This document shows, in pieces, positions 50,282-59,433 of a stretch of 64,000 nucleotides of DNA. Each line of letters starts with the position of its first letter. The stretch's first letter is position 1. A program made the translations under genes and the position numbers. Under the pieces are notes generated by a model. That model saw nothing but the letters and a program-made list of their open reading frames with translations, did no database searches and was not told where the DNA came from. This DNA is from Selenomonas sp. (GTDB lineage Bacteria > Bacillota > Negativicutes > Selenomonadales > Selenomonadaceae), in the NCBI RefSeq assembly GCF_022771645.1, contig NZ_JALFCU010000085.1, positions 1-64,000 of the forward strand, given 5' to 3'.

Positions 50282-52414
50282 ATGCCGATGGAAACGAGTG
50301 CGGTCGGCATCCGTCCTGTCAACCGTCCGGCTGCGCCGGGCGGCGTTGACGGTGTCGGGCGGCGTGGCGGCGAGAGCGCGTCCGCCGGCTTCCGCCCGCA
50401 GACGAACGTATCAATCGAGAACGCCATCGAGGACATGGCGGGCATCCTTTCGAAGATTTCGACGGCGGAGATGGAGAACGTCGAGAAGATGCCGGCGGAC
50501 TTGCAGAAGGTCATCGAAAACGTCATGAAGCAGGCGTTTTCGTTCGACGAGACGCTCGGCTCCGGCCTCGGCAGCACAATGGAGAGCCAGCGCTTTTCCA
50601 TGGAGCAGCTGACGTCCGTCGCGCGCACGCTGCTGCAGATGGGCGCGCTCGCGGAAAAAGGCTACGACGTGAATATCAGCGACGGCCTGCAATCGCTCCT
50701 GACGAACCTCAAGGCCGCTGTGACGCAAGAGCCGGGCGGGCAGGCACTCGAGCCCGTGCTGCTCCTCAAGGCGGCGTTCGGCCTCATCAATGGCAAGGAA
50801 GCGAGCAGCCTGCCGCAAACACTCCAGCAGTTCATCGCTTCGATGCAAGCGGGCGGCGGGCAAGGCATGGCACAGCAGCCCACGGAAACGATGGCGTTTT
50901 TGCAGAAACTCGTGCAATACTTCATGCCGCGCGGCGCGGATGCGGCGATGCTGAACGCCGCGCAGCAGGCCGTGCAGGAGCAGGGGCAAACGGCGCAAGG
51001 CACGATGCCGCAGGCCATGGCAGGCGGGCAGGCGGCCGCAGAAGGACAGGCGGCGAACGGGCAGACGGCTTTGCCGGGCGGTGCAGGGACAGCGGCGCAA
51101 GCGCAAACGGCAGCGGGCGCGCAAAATGGACAAGCCTTGCCGAACGGGCAAAGCGCGTTGCAAGGCCAGCCGACCGTGCAAGGGCAAGCAGCAGAGCAGA
51201 TGATGCAAAGGCAAGGCATCCAGCAGAGTGCTGCACAAGGCCAGGCACAGGGCCAGCCCGCGGTGATGCAGGGGCAGCCGGCGGAAAGCCAGCTGGCGCC
51301 GCAGGGCCAGTCGGCAGGAACGGCCACGGCACAGAACAGCGCACAACCCGCGCAGGGGCAGGGCGCGGCGAGCCTTGCGAATGGAACGGGCGGCGCGAAC
51401 GCATCGGCGATGCCGAACGGCGCGAACTCGTCGAATCCCTCGAATCCGTCGAACACAACGAGCATGACGAACGCAGCGAATGGACAGGCCGCGCCGAATC
51501 CTGCGAATACCGCCGAGGGGAACGTTGCATCGCAGGAGCAGCATGCTGGCGCGGAAGCCGGCCGTGCGGACGCGCAAGTGCAACAGCAGGCCGCACAAGC
51601 CGCGCGCCAAGGCACGCAGCCGATGGTGCAAGACCCTGCGTCGACCATGACGATGACAGCACGCGAGGCGAAGGAATTCCTCATGTCGCAGCCCATCCAG
51701 AACACGCAGGAAGCCATGCAGACGATGAAGCAACTCGCGCGGGCGTTCCTCGCGCGGGGCGAGATTTCGCCGGCGGACGCGCAAGCGCTCCAGTCGTTTG
51801 CCGACAGCGGCAACGCGGCACTCCCGCCGAAGGAAGCGCGCCAGCTTGAAACGCTGCTGCGCGTCGTGCAGCAGAACATCCCCGCGACGATCCAGCAGGC
51901 CGCCGTGCAGCAGAACATTCCCGAGCTGCCGCGCCTCTGGGCGTTTATGCAGCTTTCCGATCTCGCCGTCACGAAGCGCCTTTCCGGCCGCCAGCTCAAG
52001 AAAGCGGCGAAAGACATCGCGGAGTTCATTTTTTCCATGCGCGGCTCGATGGAGGGCGACCATGCGGTCCAGCAGGGGCAGCGCTCCATGAACTTCATGA
52101 TGCCGATGTACCTCGGCGAGAATGAAAAAAGTTATCCCGCGTACATCCATGTTTACGACGAGACGCAGGAGGACAAGGAGACGGGCATCCCGAAGAAAGA
52201 AACGTGGCTGCGTCTCTGCGTGCTGACGGAAAACCTCGGCGCAGTCGAGCTCACATGCCGCGTCTACGAGCACGAGCACCTCGACATGCGCATCATTTTC
52301 GCAAACCAGGAGGCCTCGCAGGAATTCCGCAGCTACGTGCCGGAACTGCGCCGCTCGATGCGCGGATCGAAGCTCAAATTGGAGGACGTCGCCATCGGGG
52401 CGCCAGGCGTATGA
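50282..52414 (+). CDS. FliK-like flagellar hook-length control protein with long Gln/Ala/Gly-rich centre
   Basis: A 710-residue protein. Residues about 30-215 are a folded helical region. Residues about 220-450 are a low-complexity Gln/Ala/Gly/Asn tract with repeated AQGQ, GQAA and SNPSN units. The last roughly 90 residues (PAYIHVYDETQEDKE..., WLRLCVLTENLGAVELTCRVYEHEHLDMRIIF) resemble the FliK C-terminal domain that signals the switch from hook to filament export. A flexible middle is expected of a molecular ruler. In other Firmicutes a similar gene follows rnhB; here the usual FlhB-like gene is missing. It could also be a FliK paralogue with another role. Confidence 0.68.
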   Translation: MPMETSAVGIRPVNRPAAPGGVDGVGRRGGESASAGFRPQTNVSIENAIEDMAGILSKISTAEMENVEKMPADLQKVIENVMKQAFSFDETLGSGLGSTMESQRFSMEQLTSVARTLLQMGALAEKGYDVNISDGLQSLLTNLKAAVTQEPGGQALEPVLLLKAAFGLINGKEASSLPQTLQQFIASMQAGGGQGMAQQPTETMAFLQKLVQYFMPRGADAAMLNAAQQAVQEQGQTAQGTMPQAMAGGQAAAEGQAANGQTALPGGAGTAAQAQTAAGAQNGQALPNGQSALQGQPTVQGQAAEQMMQRQGIQQSAAQGQAQGQPAVMQGQPAESQLAPQGQSAGTATAQNSAQPAQGQGAASLANGTGGANASAMPNGANSSNPSNPSNTTSMTNAANGQAAPNPANTAEGNVASQEQHAGAEAGRADAQVQQQAAQAARQGTQPMVQDPASTMTMTAREAKEFLMSQPIQNTQEAMQTMKQLARAFLARGEISPADAQALQSFADSGNAALPPKEARQLETLLRVVQQNIPATIQQAAVQQNIPELPRLWAFMQLSDLAVTKRLSGRQLKKAAKDIAEFIFSMRGSMEGDHAVQQGQRSMNFMMPMYLGENEKSYPAYIHVYDETQEDKETGIPKKETWLRLCVLTENLGAVELTCRVYEHEHLDMRIIFANQEASQEFRSYVPELRRSMRGSKLKLEDVAIGAPGV

Positions 52415-52419
52415 AAAAT

Positions 52420-52451
52420 AAAAAAACCGGCTCATGCGAGCCGATTTTTTT
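52420..52451. terminator. Bidirectional terminator between the FliK-like and MATE genes
   Basis: CGGCTC, loop ATGC, GAGCCG with AAAAAAAC before and ATTTTTTT after; serves both converging genes and overlaps the MATE stop codon. Confidence 0.9.
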
Positions 52452-53787
52452 ATATCCTGAGATGTTTCAGATGCAAACGGTAAAGGGAGATGATCAAGAT
52501 GTCTGCAACGATCCAGCTGATGGGGAAGAGCACCATGAGGTTCGAAAAGACCGGGTGCGTCGGGAAGTACCACCAGACGCCTGCGAGGCGGACGCCGCAG
52601 ACGGAGATGAGCGTCGCGATGGCCGGCGCGAGCGAGACGCCGTAGCCCCTGAGCGCGCCGGAGCAGATGTCAAAGCCCGTGCAGAGAATCTCGGGCAGGA
52701 CGACGTATTCGATGCGCGTGACGGCGTTTTCGATGACGACGGGATTCGTCGAGAAGAAGCCGAGCATTGGCTGCATGAACGCGTAGATGAGCGTACCGAG
52801 CACGATCATCGTGATGGCCGTCAGCACGGCACAGTCGCGCGTGACCTCGCGGCAGCGGGCGAACTGGCGTGCGCCGTAGTTCTGCCCGACGAACGTCGTG
52901 CAGGCCTGCTGGAAGCCGACGGTGAAGCAATACATGTTGATCTCGATCGTGAACGCGGCAGCCGAAGCTGCCATGACCTCAGGGCCGAGGCTGTTGATGG
53001 CGTTCTGGATGACGAGGTTCGCGATGCAGAACACCATGCCCTGGAGTGCGGCGGGAAGGCCAATGCGGAGACACTTTGCGAGTTCGCCAACGTGGATGCG
53101 CAAGAGGCCAAGTTCGAGATGCAGGATGCCCGTCGCGCGCAGCATGTGGCGCACGAGATGGAGCGCGCAGACGAGATACGACAGCACCGTCGCCGCCGCG
53201 ACACCTGCCGTGCCCCAGTCGAACAGGAGCACGAATGCGAGGTCAAGCACGATGTTCAGCACGCTCGCGAGGATGAGCGCATAGAGTGGCGTCTGTGCGT
53301 CGCCGCGGCTGCGGAGGATGGCAGCTGCAAAATTGTAGAGCGAAAGGAACGGCATGCCCACGAGGAAGATGCGCAGGTAGATTTCCGCCGCCTCCTGCAC
53401 GGCGGCCGGCACGGCGAGCGCGTCGAGCGCCCACGCGACCGGCAGCTGCCCGAGCACGGCGATGGCGACGCCGATGAGCAGGGAGAACAGCAGCGCCGTG
53501 TGGATCGTGCGCGTCGCCTCCTTCAGCCGACGCGCGCCGATGTACTGCGCGATGACGACATTCGCGCCGAGCGACACGCCGAGCAGCAGCGCGACAATCA
53601 AGCTGATGATCGTGACGTTGTTGCCGACGGCCGCCATCGCTGCCGTCCCCTCGAACCGCCCGAGCACCATCGTATCCGTCGCATTAAAGAGCTGTTCGAG
53701 GATGCCCGTGACCGCGATGGGCAGGGAAAAGGCCAAGAGCTCGCGATATAAAGGCCCCGAGAGCATATTGACATTGCGTGCAGGCAT
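52450..53787 (-). CDS. MATE-family multidrug/cation antiporter
   Basis: A 445-residue exporter with twelve helices in two similar halves. SGPLYRELLAFSLPIAVTGILEQLFNATDTMVLGRF at the start, GVSLGANVVIAQYIGARRLKEA and the second-half FTVGFQQACTTFVGQNYGARQFAR are typical of the DinF/NorM superfamily. Its substrate is not predictable. The ATG at 53787 has a GGGAGGA site; an in-frame upstream ATG has none. Confidence 0.92.
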   Translation of the reverse strand: MPARNVNMLSGPLYRELLAFSLPIAVTGILEQLFNATDTMVLGRFEGTAAMAAVGNNVTIISLIVALLLGVSLGANVVIAQYIGARRLKEATRTIHTALLFSLLIGVAIAVLGQLPVAWALDALAVPAAVQEAAEIYLRIFLVGMPFLSLYNFAAAILRSRGDAQTPLYALILASVLNIVLDLAFVLLFDWGTAGVAAATVLSYLVCALHLVRHMLRATGILHLELGLLRIHVGELAKCLRIGLPAALQGMVFCIANLVIQNAINSLGPEVMAASAAAFTIEINMYCFTVGFQQACTTFVGQNYGARQFARCREVTRDCAVLTAITMIVLGTLIYAFMQPMLGFFSTNPVVIENAVTRIEYVVLPEILCTGFDICSGALRGYGVSLAPAIATLISVCGVRLAGVWWYFPTHPVFSNLMVLFPISWIVADILIISLYRLHLKHLRI

Positions 53788-53831
53788 AGAAATCCTCCCT
53801 TCAAAAAAAATTGTTGGTTTGTTTGCTGAGT

Positions 53832-54764
53832 TTAGCGGATGCCCTTTTCTTTTCCCCACGCACTAATTTTCTGATACAGCGGTACATCGACGTGATATTT
53901 TTCGGCAAGCGCTGCCACTCGGTCGACGAGCCCTGCAAATTCTGATCTCCCGCCCGCCGCGACATCGCGTTGCATCGACGTCGTGAGGTTCAGTGCGGAG
54001 GCGTCCATGATCTTGCAGCCTTCGGCGACGGGCTCGCGGGAGAACTGCACGCCCATGGCAGAGCCTAGCGCTTTGACTTCTTTCACGAGCTCCACGAAGG
54101 TCTCTCGCGCGCGGCCACCGGGCTGCATGTCGCCACTGACAGCGTTTTCGTACAGGCCGCACGCTCCCATCGGCGAGACGAATGCGAATTTTTGCAGCGC
54201 ATCGCGGCGGATGTCATCAGAGAAGTGCGCTGAGATGCCCGCCGCACGCAGGATTTTTTCAACCTCCTGCGCCTTCAGCGCGAGGCGGTCATCCTGCCCG
54301 GGGCGGAAGCCGAAGAACACACGCAGGATTTTCCCGCTCTGCGATATGACGCCCGGCGCCTCGCGCAGCGCCCAGATGTAGATGCAGCCATCGAGGCACG
54401 TCAGGCCAGGCAAATCCTTTTGCATGACTTCGCCTGTGCCGAAGACGTTGAGAATCGGGATGATGAGCGTGTCCGGCCCGGCCACGCGCCGCGCGAGCGC
54501 GACGGCGTCCGCGATGCTGTAGTATTTCACGCAGACGAGCAAGACGTCCGGTGTGTCGTTGTACGCGTCTGCCGTGCAAGCACGGAACTCTGACGGCGCA
54601 ACGTGGATGTCATCGGCAACGTCGCGATGGATCGTGAGGCCGTCCGTCTGCATGGCTGCGAGGTGCGCGCCGCGCGCGAGCACCGTGACATCCGCGCCCG
54701 ACTGGATGAGATAGCCCGCGAGGCAGCCGCCCGTGCCGCCCGCGCCGAGAATCGCAAATTTCAT
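53832..54764 (-). CDS. Ketopantoate reductase family protein (ApbA/PanE)
   Basis: A 310-residue NADPH-dependent dehydrogenase. The N-terminal Rossmann motif is MKFAILGAGGTGGCLAG. The catalytic helical domain includes KFAFVSPMGACGLYENAVSG, the region that in PanE carries the catalytic Lys (KFAFVSP). PanE reduces 2-dehydropantoate to pantoate for coenzyme A synthesis, but many family members act on other 2-keto acids and no other pan gene is nearby. A GGAGGG site precedes the ATG. The MATE gene lies 44 bases downstream. Confidence 0.85.
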   Translation of the reverse strand: MKFAILGAGGTGGCLAGYLIQSGADVTVLARGAHLAAMQTDGLTIHRDVADDIHVAPSEFRACTADAYNDTPDVLLVCVKYYSIADAVALARRVAGPDTLIIPILNVFGTGEVMQKDLPGLTCLDGCIYIWALREAPGVISQSGKILRVFFGFRPGQDDRLALKAQEVEKILRAAGISAHFSDDIRRDALQKFAFVSPMGACGLYENAVSGDMQPGGRARETFVELVKEVKALGSAMGVQFSREPVAEGCKIMDASALNLTTSMQRDVAAGGRSEFAGLVDRVAALAEKYHVDVPLYQKISAWGKEKGIR

Positions 54765-54832
54765 GGAAAACCCTCCCGTGATGAAAAATTGGCTTCATTC
54801 TACCAAGGAAGCATGAGAAAACGCTAGGATTT

Positions 54833-54861
54833 TGACAACCTATGGTAAGATGGATATGTCA
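54833..54861 (+). promoter_or_regulatory. Candidate promoter for the ZnuA-like gene
   Basis: Perfect TTGACA (54833-54838) with TATGTC 17 bases later (54856-54861); the -10 box is weak. TAAGAT at 54846 is an alternative -10 without a matching -35. Confidence 0.4.
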
Positions 54862-54892
54862 GCAAGCTTTCGACAAACAGGAGGGAGATTCC

Positions 54893-55795
54893 TTGCTCAT
54901 CAAAAAAATCATGTGCGCGCTGCTCGCCATCCTGACGCTCGCGTTCGCGGGCTGCGGCGGGCAGCCCGCCGCGCAAAAGCAAACGAACGACGGCGCGTTC
55001 CACATCGTGACGTCGTTCTATCCCATCTACATCGACGTCATCAACCTGACGGACGGCGTCGACGGCGTGACCGTCACGAACATGACGAAGCCGCAGACGG
55101 GCTGCCTGCACGACTACCAGCTCACGACGGAAGACATGAAGACGCTCGAATCCGCCGACGCCTTCGTCGTCAACGGCGCGGGCATGGAGAGCTTTCTTGA
55201 CAAGGTGGTCAAGATGCAGGACGGCATGATCGTCGTCGACGCCTCGCGCGGCATCGACTTGCTCGAGGAAGACGGCGAGGCGAACCCGCACGTCTGGCTC
55301 AGCATCACGAAAAACATCGAGCAGGTCAAAAACATCCGCGACCAGCTGAAAGCTGCCGACCCCGCACACGCTGATGCGTATGAAAAAAATGCGGAGGCGT
55401 ATCTTGGAAAGCTCGAAGCATTGAAGAAAGAAATGCACGCAGAGCTCGATGGCGTTCCGCATAAGGACATCGTGACATTCCACGAGGCGTTCCCGTACTT
55501 TGCGGACGAGTTTGGCCTCAATATCATCGGCGTCATCGAGCGCGAGCCCGGTGCCGACCCGACGCCCGCCGAGCTCGAAGAGACAATCGCACAGGTGCGC
55601 GCACTGCCCGTGAAAGTCCTCTTCACCGAGCCGCAGTACTCGCCTGCCGCCGCCGAGACCATCGCCCGCGAGACGGGCGCAAAGATCTATGAGCTCGACC
55701 CCGTCGTGACGGGCGAGGCGACGCCGGCCGCGAAAGACGCCTACCTCGACGCCATGCGGAAAAACATGAAGACGCTGAAGCAAGCGCTGCAGTAA
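54893..55795 (+). CDS. ZnuA-like metal ABC transporter substrate-binding lipoprotein
   Basis: A 300-residue cluster A-I solute-binding protein. The N-terminus has two Lys, a hydrophobic helix and the lipobox LAFAGC. Metal ligands expected for Zn or Mn are present: His in CLHDYQLT, His in NPHVWLS, the His of TFHEAFPYFADEFG, and an acidic residue near the end. It lacks the His-rich loop of typical Gram-negative ZnuA. The start is TTG at 54893, placed by AGGAGGGAG; no ATG fits. No permease or ATPase gene is adjacent, so it must borrow a transporter encoded elsewhere. Confidence 0.88.
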   Translation: MLIKKIMCALLAILTLAFAGCGGQPAAQKQTNDGAFHIVTSFYPIYIDVINLTDGVDGVTVTNMTKPQTGCLHDYQLTTEDMKTLESADAFVVNGAGMESFLDKVVKMQDGMIVVDASRGIDLLEEDGEANPHVWLSITKNIEQVKNIRDQLKAADPAHADAYEKNAEAYLGKLEALKKEMHAELDGVPHKDIVTFHEAFPYFADEFGLNIIGVIEREPGADPTPAELEETIAQVRALPVKVLFTEPQYSPAAAETIARETGAKIYELDPVVTGEATPAAKDAYLDAMRKNMKTLKQALQ

Positions 55796-55805
55796 AAAAA
55801 TAGGC

Positions 55806-55843
55806 AACAAGAAAGCCGCTCCCGAAGGAGCGGCTTTCTTGTT
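55806..55843. terminator. Bidirectional terminator between the ZnuA-like gene and fba
   Basis: AACAAGAAAGCCGCTCC, loop CGAA, GGAGCGGCTTTCTTGTT: a 17-base perfect stem with A and T tracts at the two ends. Confidence 0.93.
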
Positions 55844-55868
55844 GTCGAAACACAGAGGCGTGTGTCGA

Positions 55869-56867
55869 TTATTTGTTTGCGTTGACGAGCGCCATGATCT
55901 CATCGGCGCGGCCGTCGGAGCCGAGGACGTCTTTGATCTTGTGCTCGACGAGCTCCTTGATGTAGGAGCGGCCGTCCGCGACGTACTGGCGCGGATCGAA
56001 GTGGCCCGGATTCGCGACGAAGTGCTCGCGGATGCCGGCCGTCATGGCGAGACGGAGGTCGGAGTCGATGTTGATCTTGCAGACCGCAGACTTCGCAGCA
56101 CGGCGGAGCTGATCCTCCGGGATGCCGACAGCGTCATCGAGCTTGCCGCCGTTCGCGTTGATGATCTTGACATATTTCGGGATAACGGAGGATGCGCCAT
56201 GGAGGACGATCGGGAACTCCGGAATCTTCTTCTCGATTTCGGCGAGGATGTCGAAACGGAGCTCAGGCGGGACGAGGACGCCGTCCGCGTTGCGCGTGCA
56301 CTGCTCCGGCTTGAACTTGAATGCGCCATGGCTCGTGCCGATGGCGATGGCGAGGGAGTCGACGCCCGTCTCTTTGACGAACTCTTCGACTTCTTCCGGC
56401 TGCGTGTAGGCAGCGTCGTGAGCCGCAACCTTGACATCATCTTCGATGCCGGCGAGCTTGCCGAGCTCAGCCTCGACGACGACGCCGTGCTCATGCGCGT
56501 ACGCGACAACTTCCTGCGTGCGCTTGATGTTCTCTTTGAACTCGTACTTCGAGCCATCGTACATGACGGACGTGAAGCCGTCGTCGATGCACGCTTTGCA
56601 CGTCTCGAAGTCCGGGCCGTGATCGAGATGCAGGGCGACAGGGATGTCGTTGACCTCGAGCGCCGCAAGGACGAGATGACGGAGATACGGACCCTTTGCA
56701 TATTTGCGGGCGCCGGCGGATGCCTGGAGGATGACCGGGGAATTCAGTTCAGCCGCAGCTTCCGTGATCCCCTGGACGATCTCCATGTTGTTGACGTTGA
56801 AAGCGCCGATGGCGTAGCCGCCCTCGTAAGCTTTCTTGAACATTTCTTTCGTTCCAACCAATGGCAT
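55869..56867 (-). CDS. fba: Class II fructose-bisphosphate aldolase
   Basis: A 332-residue zinc-dependent aldolase that splits fructose-1,6-bisphosphate to two triose phosphates. It has AFNVNNMEIVQGI at the start, LHLDHGPDFETCK (Zn His and catalytic Asp), TSHGAFKF and LHGASSVIPKYV (Zn His ligands and phosphate contacts) and a GVRKINIDSD-equivalent AVCKINIDSDLRLAMT. The ATG at 56867 has a GGGGG site upstream. It has its own promoter and terminator. Confidence 0.94.
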   Translation of the reverse strand: MPLVGTKEMFKKAYEGGYAIGAFNVNNMEIVQGITEAAAELNSPVILQASAGARKYAKGPYLRHLVLAALEVNDIPVALHLDHGPDFETCKACIDDGFTSVMYDGSKYEFKENIKRTQEVVAYAHEHGVVVEAELGKLAGIEDDVKVAAHDAAYTQPEEVEEFVKETGVDSLAIAIGTSHGAFKFKPEQCTRNADGVLVPPELRFDILAEIEKKIPEFPIVLHGASSVIPKYVKIINANGGKLDDAVGIPEDQLRRAAKSAVCKINIDSDLRLAMTAGIREHFVANPGHFDPRQYVADGRSYIKELVEHKIKDVLGSDGRADEIMALVNANK

Positions 56868-56920
56868 TTTTACATTACCCCCTAGTAAAATCTGTTCACT
56901 CAGAACAATGAACTACATGA

Positions 56921-56929
56921 ATTATACCA
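56921..56929 (-). promoter_or_regulatory. Extended -10 promoter for fba
   Basis: On the minus strand TGGTATAAT: a perfect -10 with the TG extension; no convincing -35 box is seen. Confidence 0.55.
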
Positions 56930-56965
56930 TAAAAAGCGCGATGGTGTATAGAGGGATGGCACTTT

Positions 56966-57925
56966 TTATTGAAAATCTTTGAGCGTTTCCGTTCCGATTG
57001 CGTCGAAAAACGCGAGAACGCGCTGAAAATCGTCGGGCGGCGGCGCGACGATCGCGACGTCCGCGCCCGTGATCGGATGGTGGAACGTCAGCCGCGCGGC
57101 GTGGAGTGCCTGGCGAGCGATGAGCGGGCTTGCGTCCCCATAGAGATCATCGCCTAACAGCGGACAGCCGAGCGCGGCGAGATGCACGCGGATCTGATGC
57201 GTGCGGCCGGTCTCGAGCTGGAGCCGCACGAGCGAGAGCGCGGGATGCGCGTCGGTCGCGTCCGTCTCTGCGAGCACGGTGTAATGCGTGCGCGCGGACT
57301 TGCCGCCGTTTTCTATAGGCACGACAGCCTGTTCGACCGTGCTGCCGGGCCGCCTGCCGAGCGGCGCGTCGATCCACGCTTCGCGCTCGGGAAGTTTCCC
57401 GCAGGCGATGGCGAGGTATTCACGGTGGAACAATTTAATTGTGCCGTTTTTCGTAAGCATATGCTGGAGCTCCGGCCGCTTTGCGATGAGCACGAGGCCC
57501 GTCGTGTCGCGATCGAGGCGGTGGAGCGGATGGAAGCGGTACGGCAAGCCCTTTTCTTCATAATAACCGAGAATCGCGTTCGCGAGCGTGCCGTTCGGAT
57601 GGACGTAGAGCGGATGGACGAGCATGCCCGTGGGCTTGTTGACGGCCAAGAGGTCGTCGTCCTCATAGCGGATGTCGAGCGGCACGTGCTCGGGGACGAC
57701 GGGGAACTTCGCGGGATTCGGCGGCTTTTCCGTCGTGAACGTCAGCACGTCGCCCGTATGGACGCGCGTGTGCTTGCCGTGCGCGGGCGCGCCGTTGCAA
57801 TGGAAGTCGCCTGTGTGTTTCACGCGCTTCCATTGGGACTTCGAGATACCGTAGCGGTGGAGGAGATACGTTTCTGCGGAGAGCTCCGTCTCGCCCTCGC
57901 GGAGCTGGACAACGACGCGCGTCAT
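56966..57925 (-). CDS. RluA-family rRNA/tRNA pseudouridine synthase
   Basis: A 319-residue enzyme that converts uridine to pseudouridine in structured RNA. The N-terminal 80 residues form an S4-like RNA-binding region (AETYLLHRYGISKSQWKRVKHTGDF). The catalytic motif HRLDRDTTGLVLIA holds the invariant Asp. RTHQIRVHLAALGCPLLGDDLYG is the RluA family signature. The ATG at 57925 overlaps the stop of the uracil permease gene (ATGA). The target site cannot be predicted. Confidence 0.93.
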   Translation of the reverse strand: MTRVVVQLREGETELSAETYLLHRYGISKSQWKRVKHTGDFHCNGAPAHGKHTRVHTGDVLTFTTEKPPNPAKFPVVPEHVPLDIRYEDDDLLAVNKPTGMLVHPLYVHPNGTLANAILGYYEEKGLPYRFHPLHRLDRDTTGLVLIAKRPELQHMLTKNGTIKLFHREYLAIACGKLPEREAWIDAPLGRRPGSTVEQAVVPIENGGKSARTHYTVLAETDATDAHPALSLVRLQLETGRTHQIRVHLAALGCPLLGDDLYGDASPLIARQALHAARLTFHHPITGADVAIVAPPPDDFQRVLAFFDAIGTETLKDFQ

Positions 57926-59223
57926 TCGTGATGCAGGTCGCCCGTCGCCTGTTCGTTCGCCTTCGACGCCGGCGCGAACGGCTCGCCGCGCAGGCGCGCG
58001 ATGCAGCGGAACGTGAGCGAGAGCAGGATGGCGACGATCGTCGCGAGCGCCATGCCTTTCAGCGTGACCGTGCCGATCGTGATGCTCGCCGTCGAAACGC
58101 CGATGCCCATGACGATGGACGTCAGGAGGAGGTTCATCGGCTGGTCGTAGTCGACTTTCGCCTCGACGAGGATGCGGATGCCCGAGGCGGCGATGAGGCC
58201 GAACAGCAGCATGGACACGCCGCCCATGACGGGCGCGGGGATGCTCTGGATGAGCGCCGCGAGCTTGCCGAGGCATGAGAGGAGGATGGCGAAGCACGCC
58301 GCGCCGCCGATGACCCACGTCGAGAAGACGCGCGTGATGGCGAGCACGCCGATGTTCTCGCCGTACGTCGTGTTCGGCGTCGAGCCAAAGAAGCCCGAGA
58401 TGATGGTCGAGAGGCCGTTGCCGAAGATGGAGCGGTCGAGACCCGGGTCTTTCGTGAGGTTCGAACCGACGATGTTGCCCGTGACGATGAGATGGCCGAT
58501 GTGCTCGGCGATGACGACGAGCGATGCAGGCAAAATTATCAGGATCGCGCCAGGCTCGAAGACGGGATGATAGAACGTCGGCAGCGCGAACCACGGCGCG
58601 CTCGCGACGAGCGACCAGTCGACGATGCCGCAGGCGGCTGCGATGATGTAGCCGGAGACGACGCCGATGAGGATCGGGATGATCGAGAGGAAGCCTTTGA
58701 ACGCGACGGATGCGACGATCGTGATGGCGAGCGTGAGGATCGAGACGGTGATCGTCGTCATGTCCGGCGTCTCAGCCGTCAGGCCGGCCATGCCTGCGGC
58801 CGTCGGCATGAGCTCGAGGCCGATGACAGCGACGATGGCGCCCATGGACGCCGGCGGGAAGATGACGTCGATCCAGTTCGTGCCGATGGCGCGGATGAGC
58901 AGGCCGACAGCGCAGAACACGCAGCCGACGATGATGAAGCCGCCGAGCGCGGCCTCATAGCTGTACTGCGCGAGCACGAGGAACACGGGCGAGAGGAACG
59001 CGAAGCTCGAGCCGAGGTATGCAGGAATCTTTCCTTTGCAGAGCACGAGGTAGAGGAGCGTGCCGATGCCGTTGAAGAGCAGGATCGTCGCCGGGTTCAC
59101 ATGGAACAGGATCGGTACGAGCACCGTCGAGCCGAACATCGCGAAGAGATGTTGCAGCGAGAGCGGGATGGTTTCGAGGAGCGGCAGCCGTTCCCCGACG
59201 CCGATAGCGCGTCGTTCTTTCAT
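57922..59223 (-). CDS. Uracil permease (NCS2 family, UraA/PyrP-like)
   Basis: A 433-residue proton-uracil symporter with 14 predicted segments. SLQHLFAMFGSTVLVPILF, the substrate Glu in VIAEHIGHLIVTG, and FFGSTPNTTYGENIGVLAITRV are UraA-type motifs, as opposed to xanthine or urate carriers. A TTGGAGG site lies before the ATG. It is co-transcribed with the RluA-type gene, a frequent pairing in Firmicutes. I see no PyrR attenuator in the short leader. Confidence 0.9.
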   Translation of the reverse strand: MKERRAIGVGERLPLLETIPLSLQHLFAMFGSTVLVPILFHVNPATILLFNGIGTLLYLVLCKGKIPAYLGSSFAFLSPVFLVLAQYSYEAALGGFIIVGCVFCAVGLLIRAIGTNWIDVIFPPASMGAIVAVIGLELMPTAAGMAGLTAETPDMTTITVSILTLAITIVASVAFKGFLSIIPILIGVVSGYIIAAACGIVDWSLVASAPWFALPTFYHPVFEPGAILIILPASLVVIAEHIGHLIVTGNIVGSNLTKDPGLDRSIFGNGLSTIISGFFGSTPNTTYGENIGVLAITRVFSTWVIGGAACFAILLSCLGKLAALIQSIPAPVMGGVSMLLFGLIAASGIRILVEAKVDYDQPMNLLLTSIVMGIGVSTASITIGTVTLKGMALATIVAILLSLTFRCIARLRGEPFAPASKANEQATGDLHHE

Positions 59224-59264
59224 AATAAAGAAGCCTCCAATCAGATGAGTTCAAAACTTCGTTT

Positions 59265-59293
59265 ACGCTACCATAAAAGAGGACATTTGTCCA
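59265..59293 (-). promoter_or_regulatory. Candidate promoter for the uracil permease gene
   Basis: On the minus strand TGGACA (59288-59293), a 17-base spacer ending in TGG, and TAGCGT (59265-59270). The -10 box is weak, but the TG extension helps. Confidence 0.4.
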
Positions 59294-59349
59294 GAAAGAA
59301 ATCATGCCCTGTCACAGTGAACAAAAATCCACAAATTTGCGCCATCGGG

Positions 59350-59378
59350 TAGACAGACAGGGGAGAAATATGTATAAT
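59350..59378 (+). promoter_or_regulatory. Sigma-A promoter for aspartate kinase
   Basis: TAGACA (59350-59355), a 17-base spacer and a perfect TATAAT (59373-59378). The leader is only about 50 bases, too short for a lysine riboswitch. Confidence 0.7.
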
Positions 59379-59433
59379 AGCGTTAATTGATTGCCTACAA
59401 CAAGACAAGGAATCATCGGAGGAGAAGTATGGC

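Noticed and set aside
50940..51650. Repetitive DNA resembling a CRISPR or tandem repeat array
   Set aside because: The repeats are irregular codons for Gln, Ala and Gly within one open frame; there are no equal spacers or constant direct repeats.
50411..52573. 720-residue minus-strand frame opposite the FliK-like gene
   Set aside because: Shadow of the Gln/Ala-rich tract; it also runs through the bidirectional terminator at 52420-52451.
59379..59433. Possible lysine riboswitch before aspartate kinase
   Set aside because: The leader is only about 55 bases, far too short for the aptamer, and no hairpin or terminator is present.
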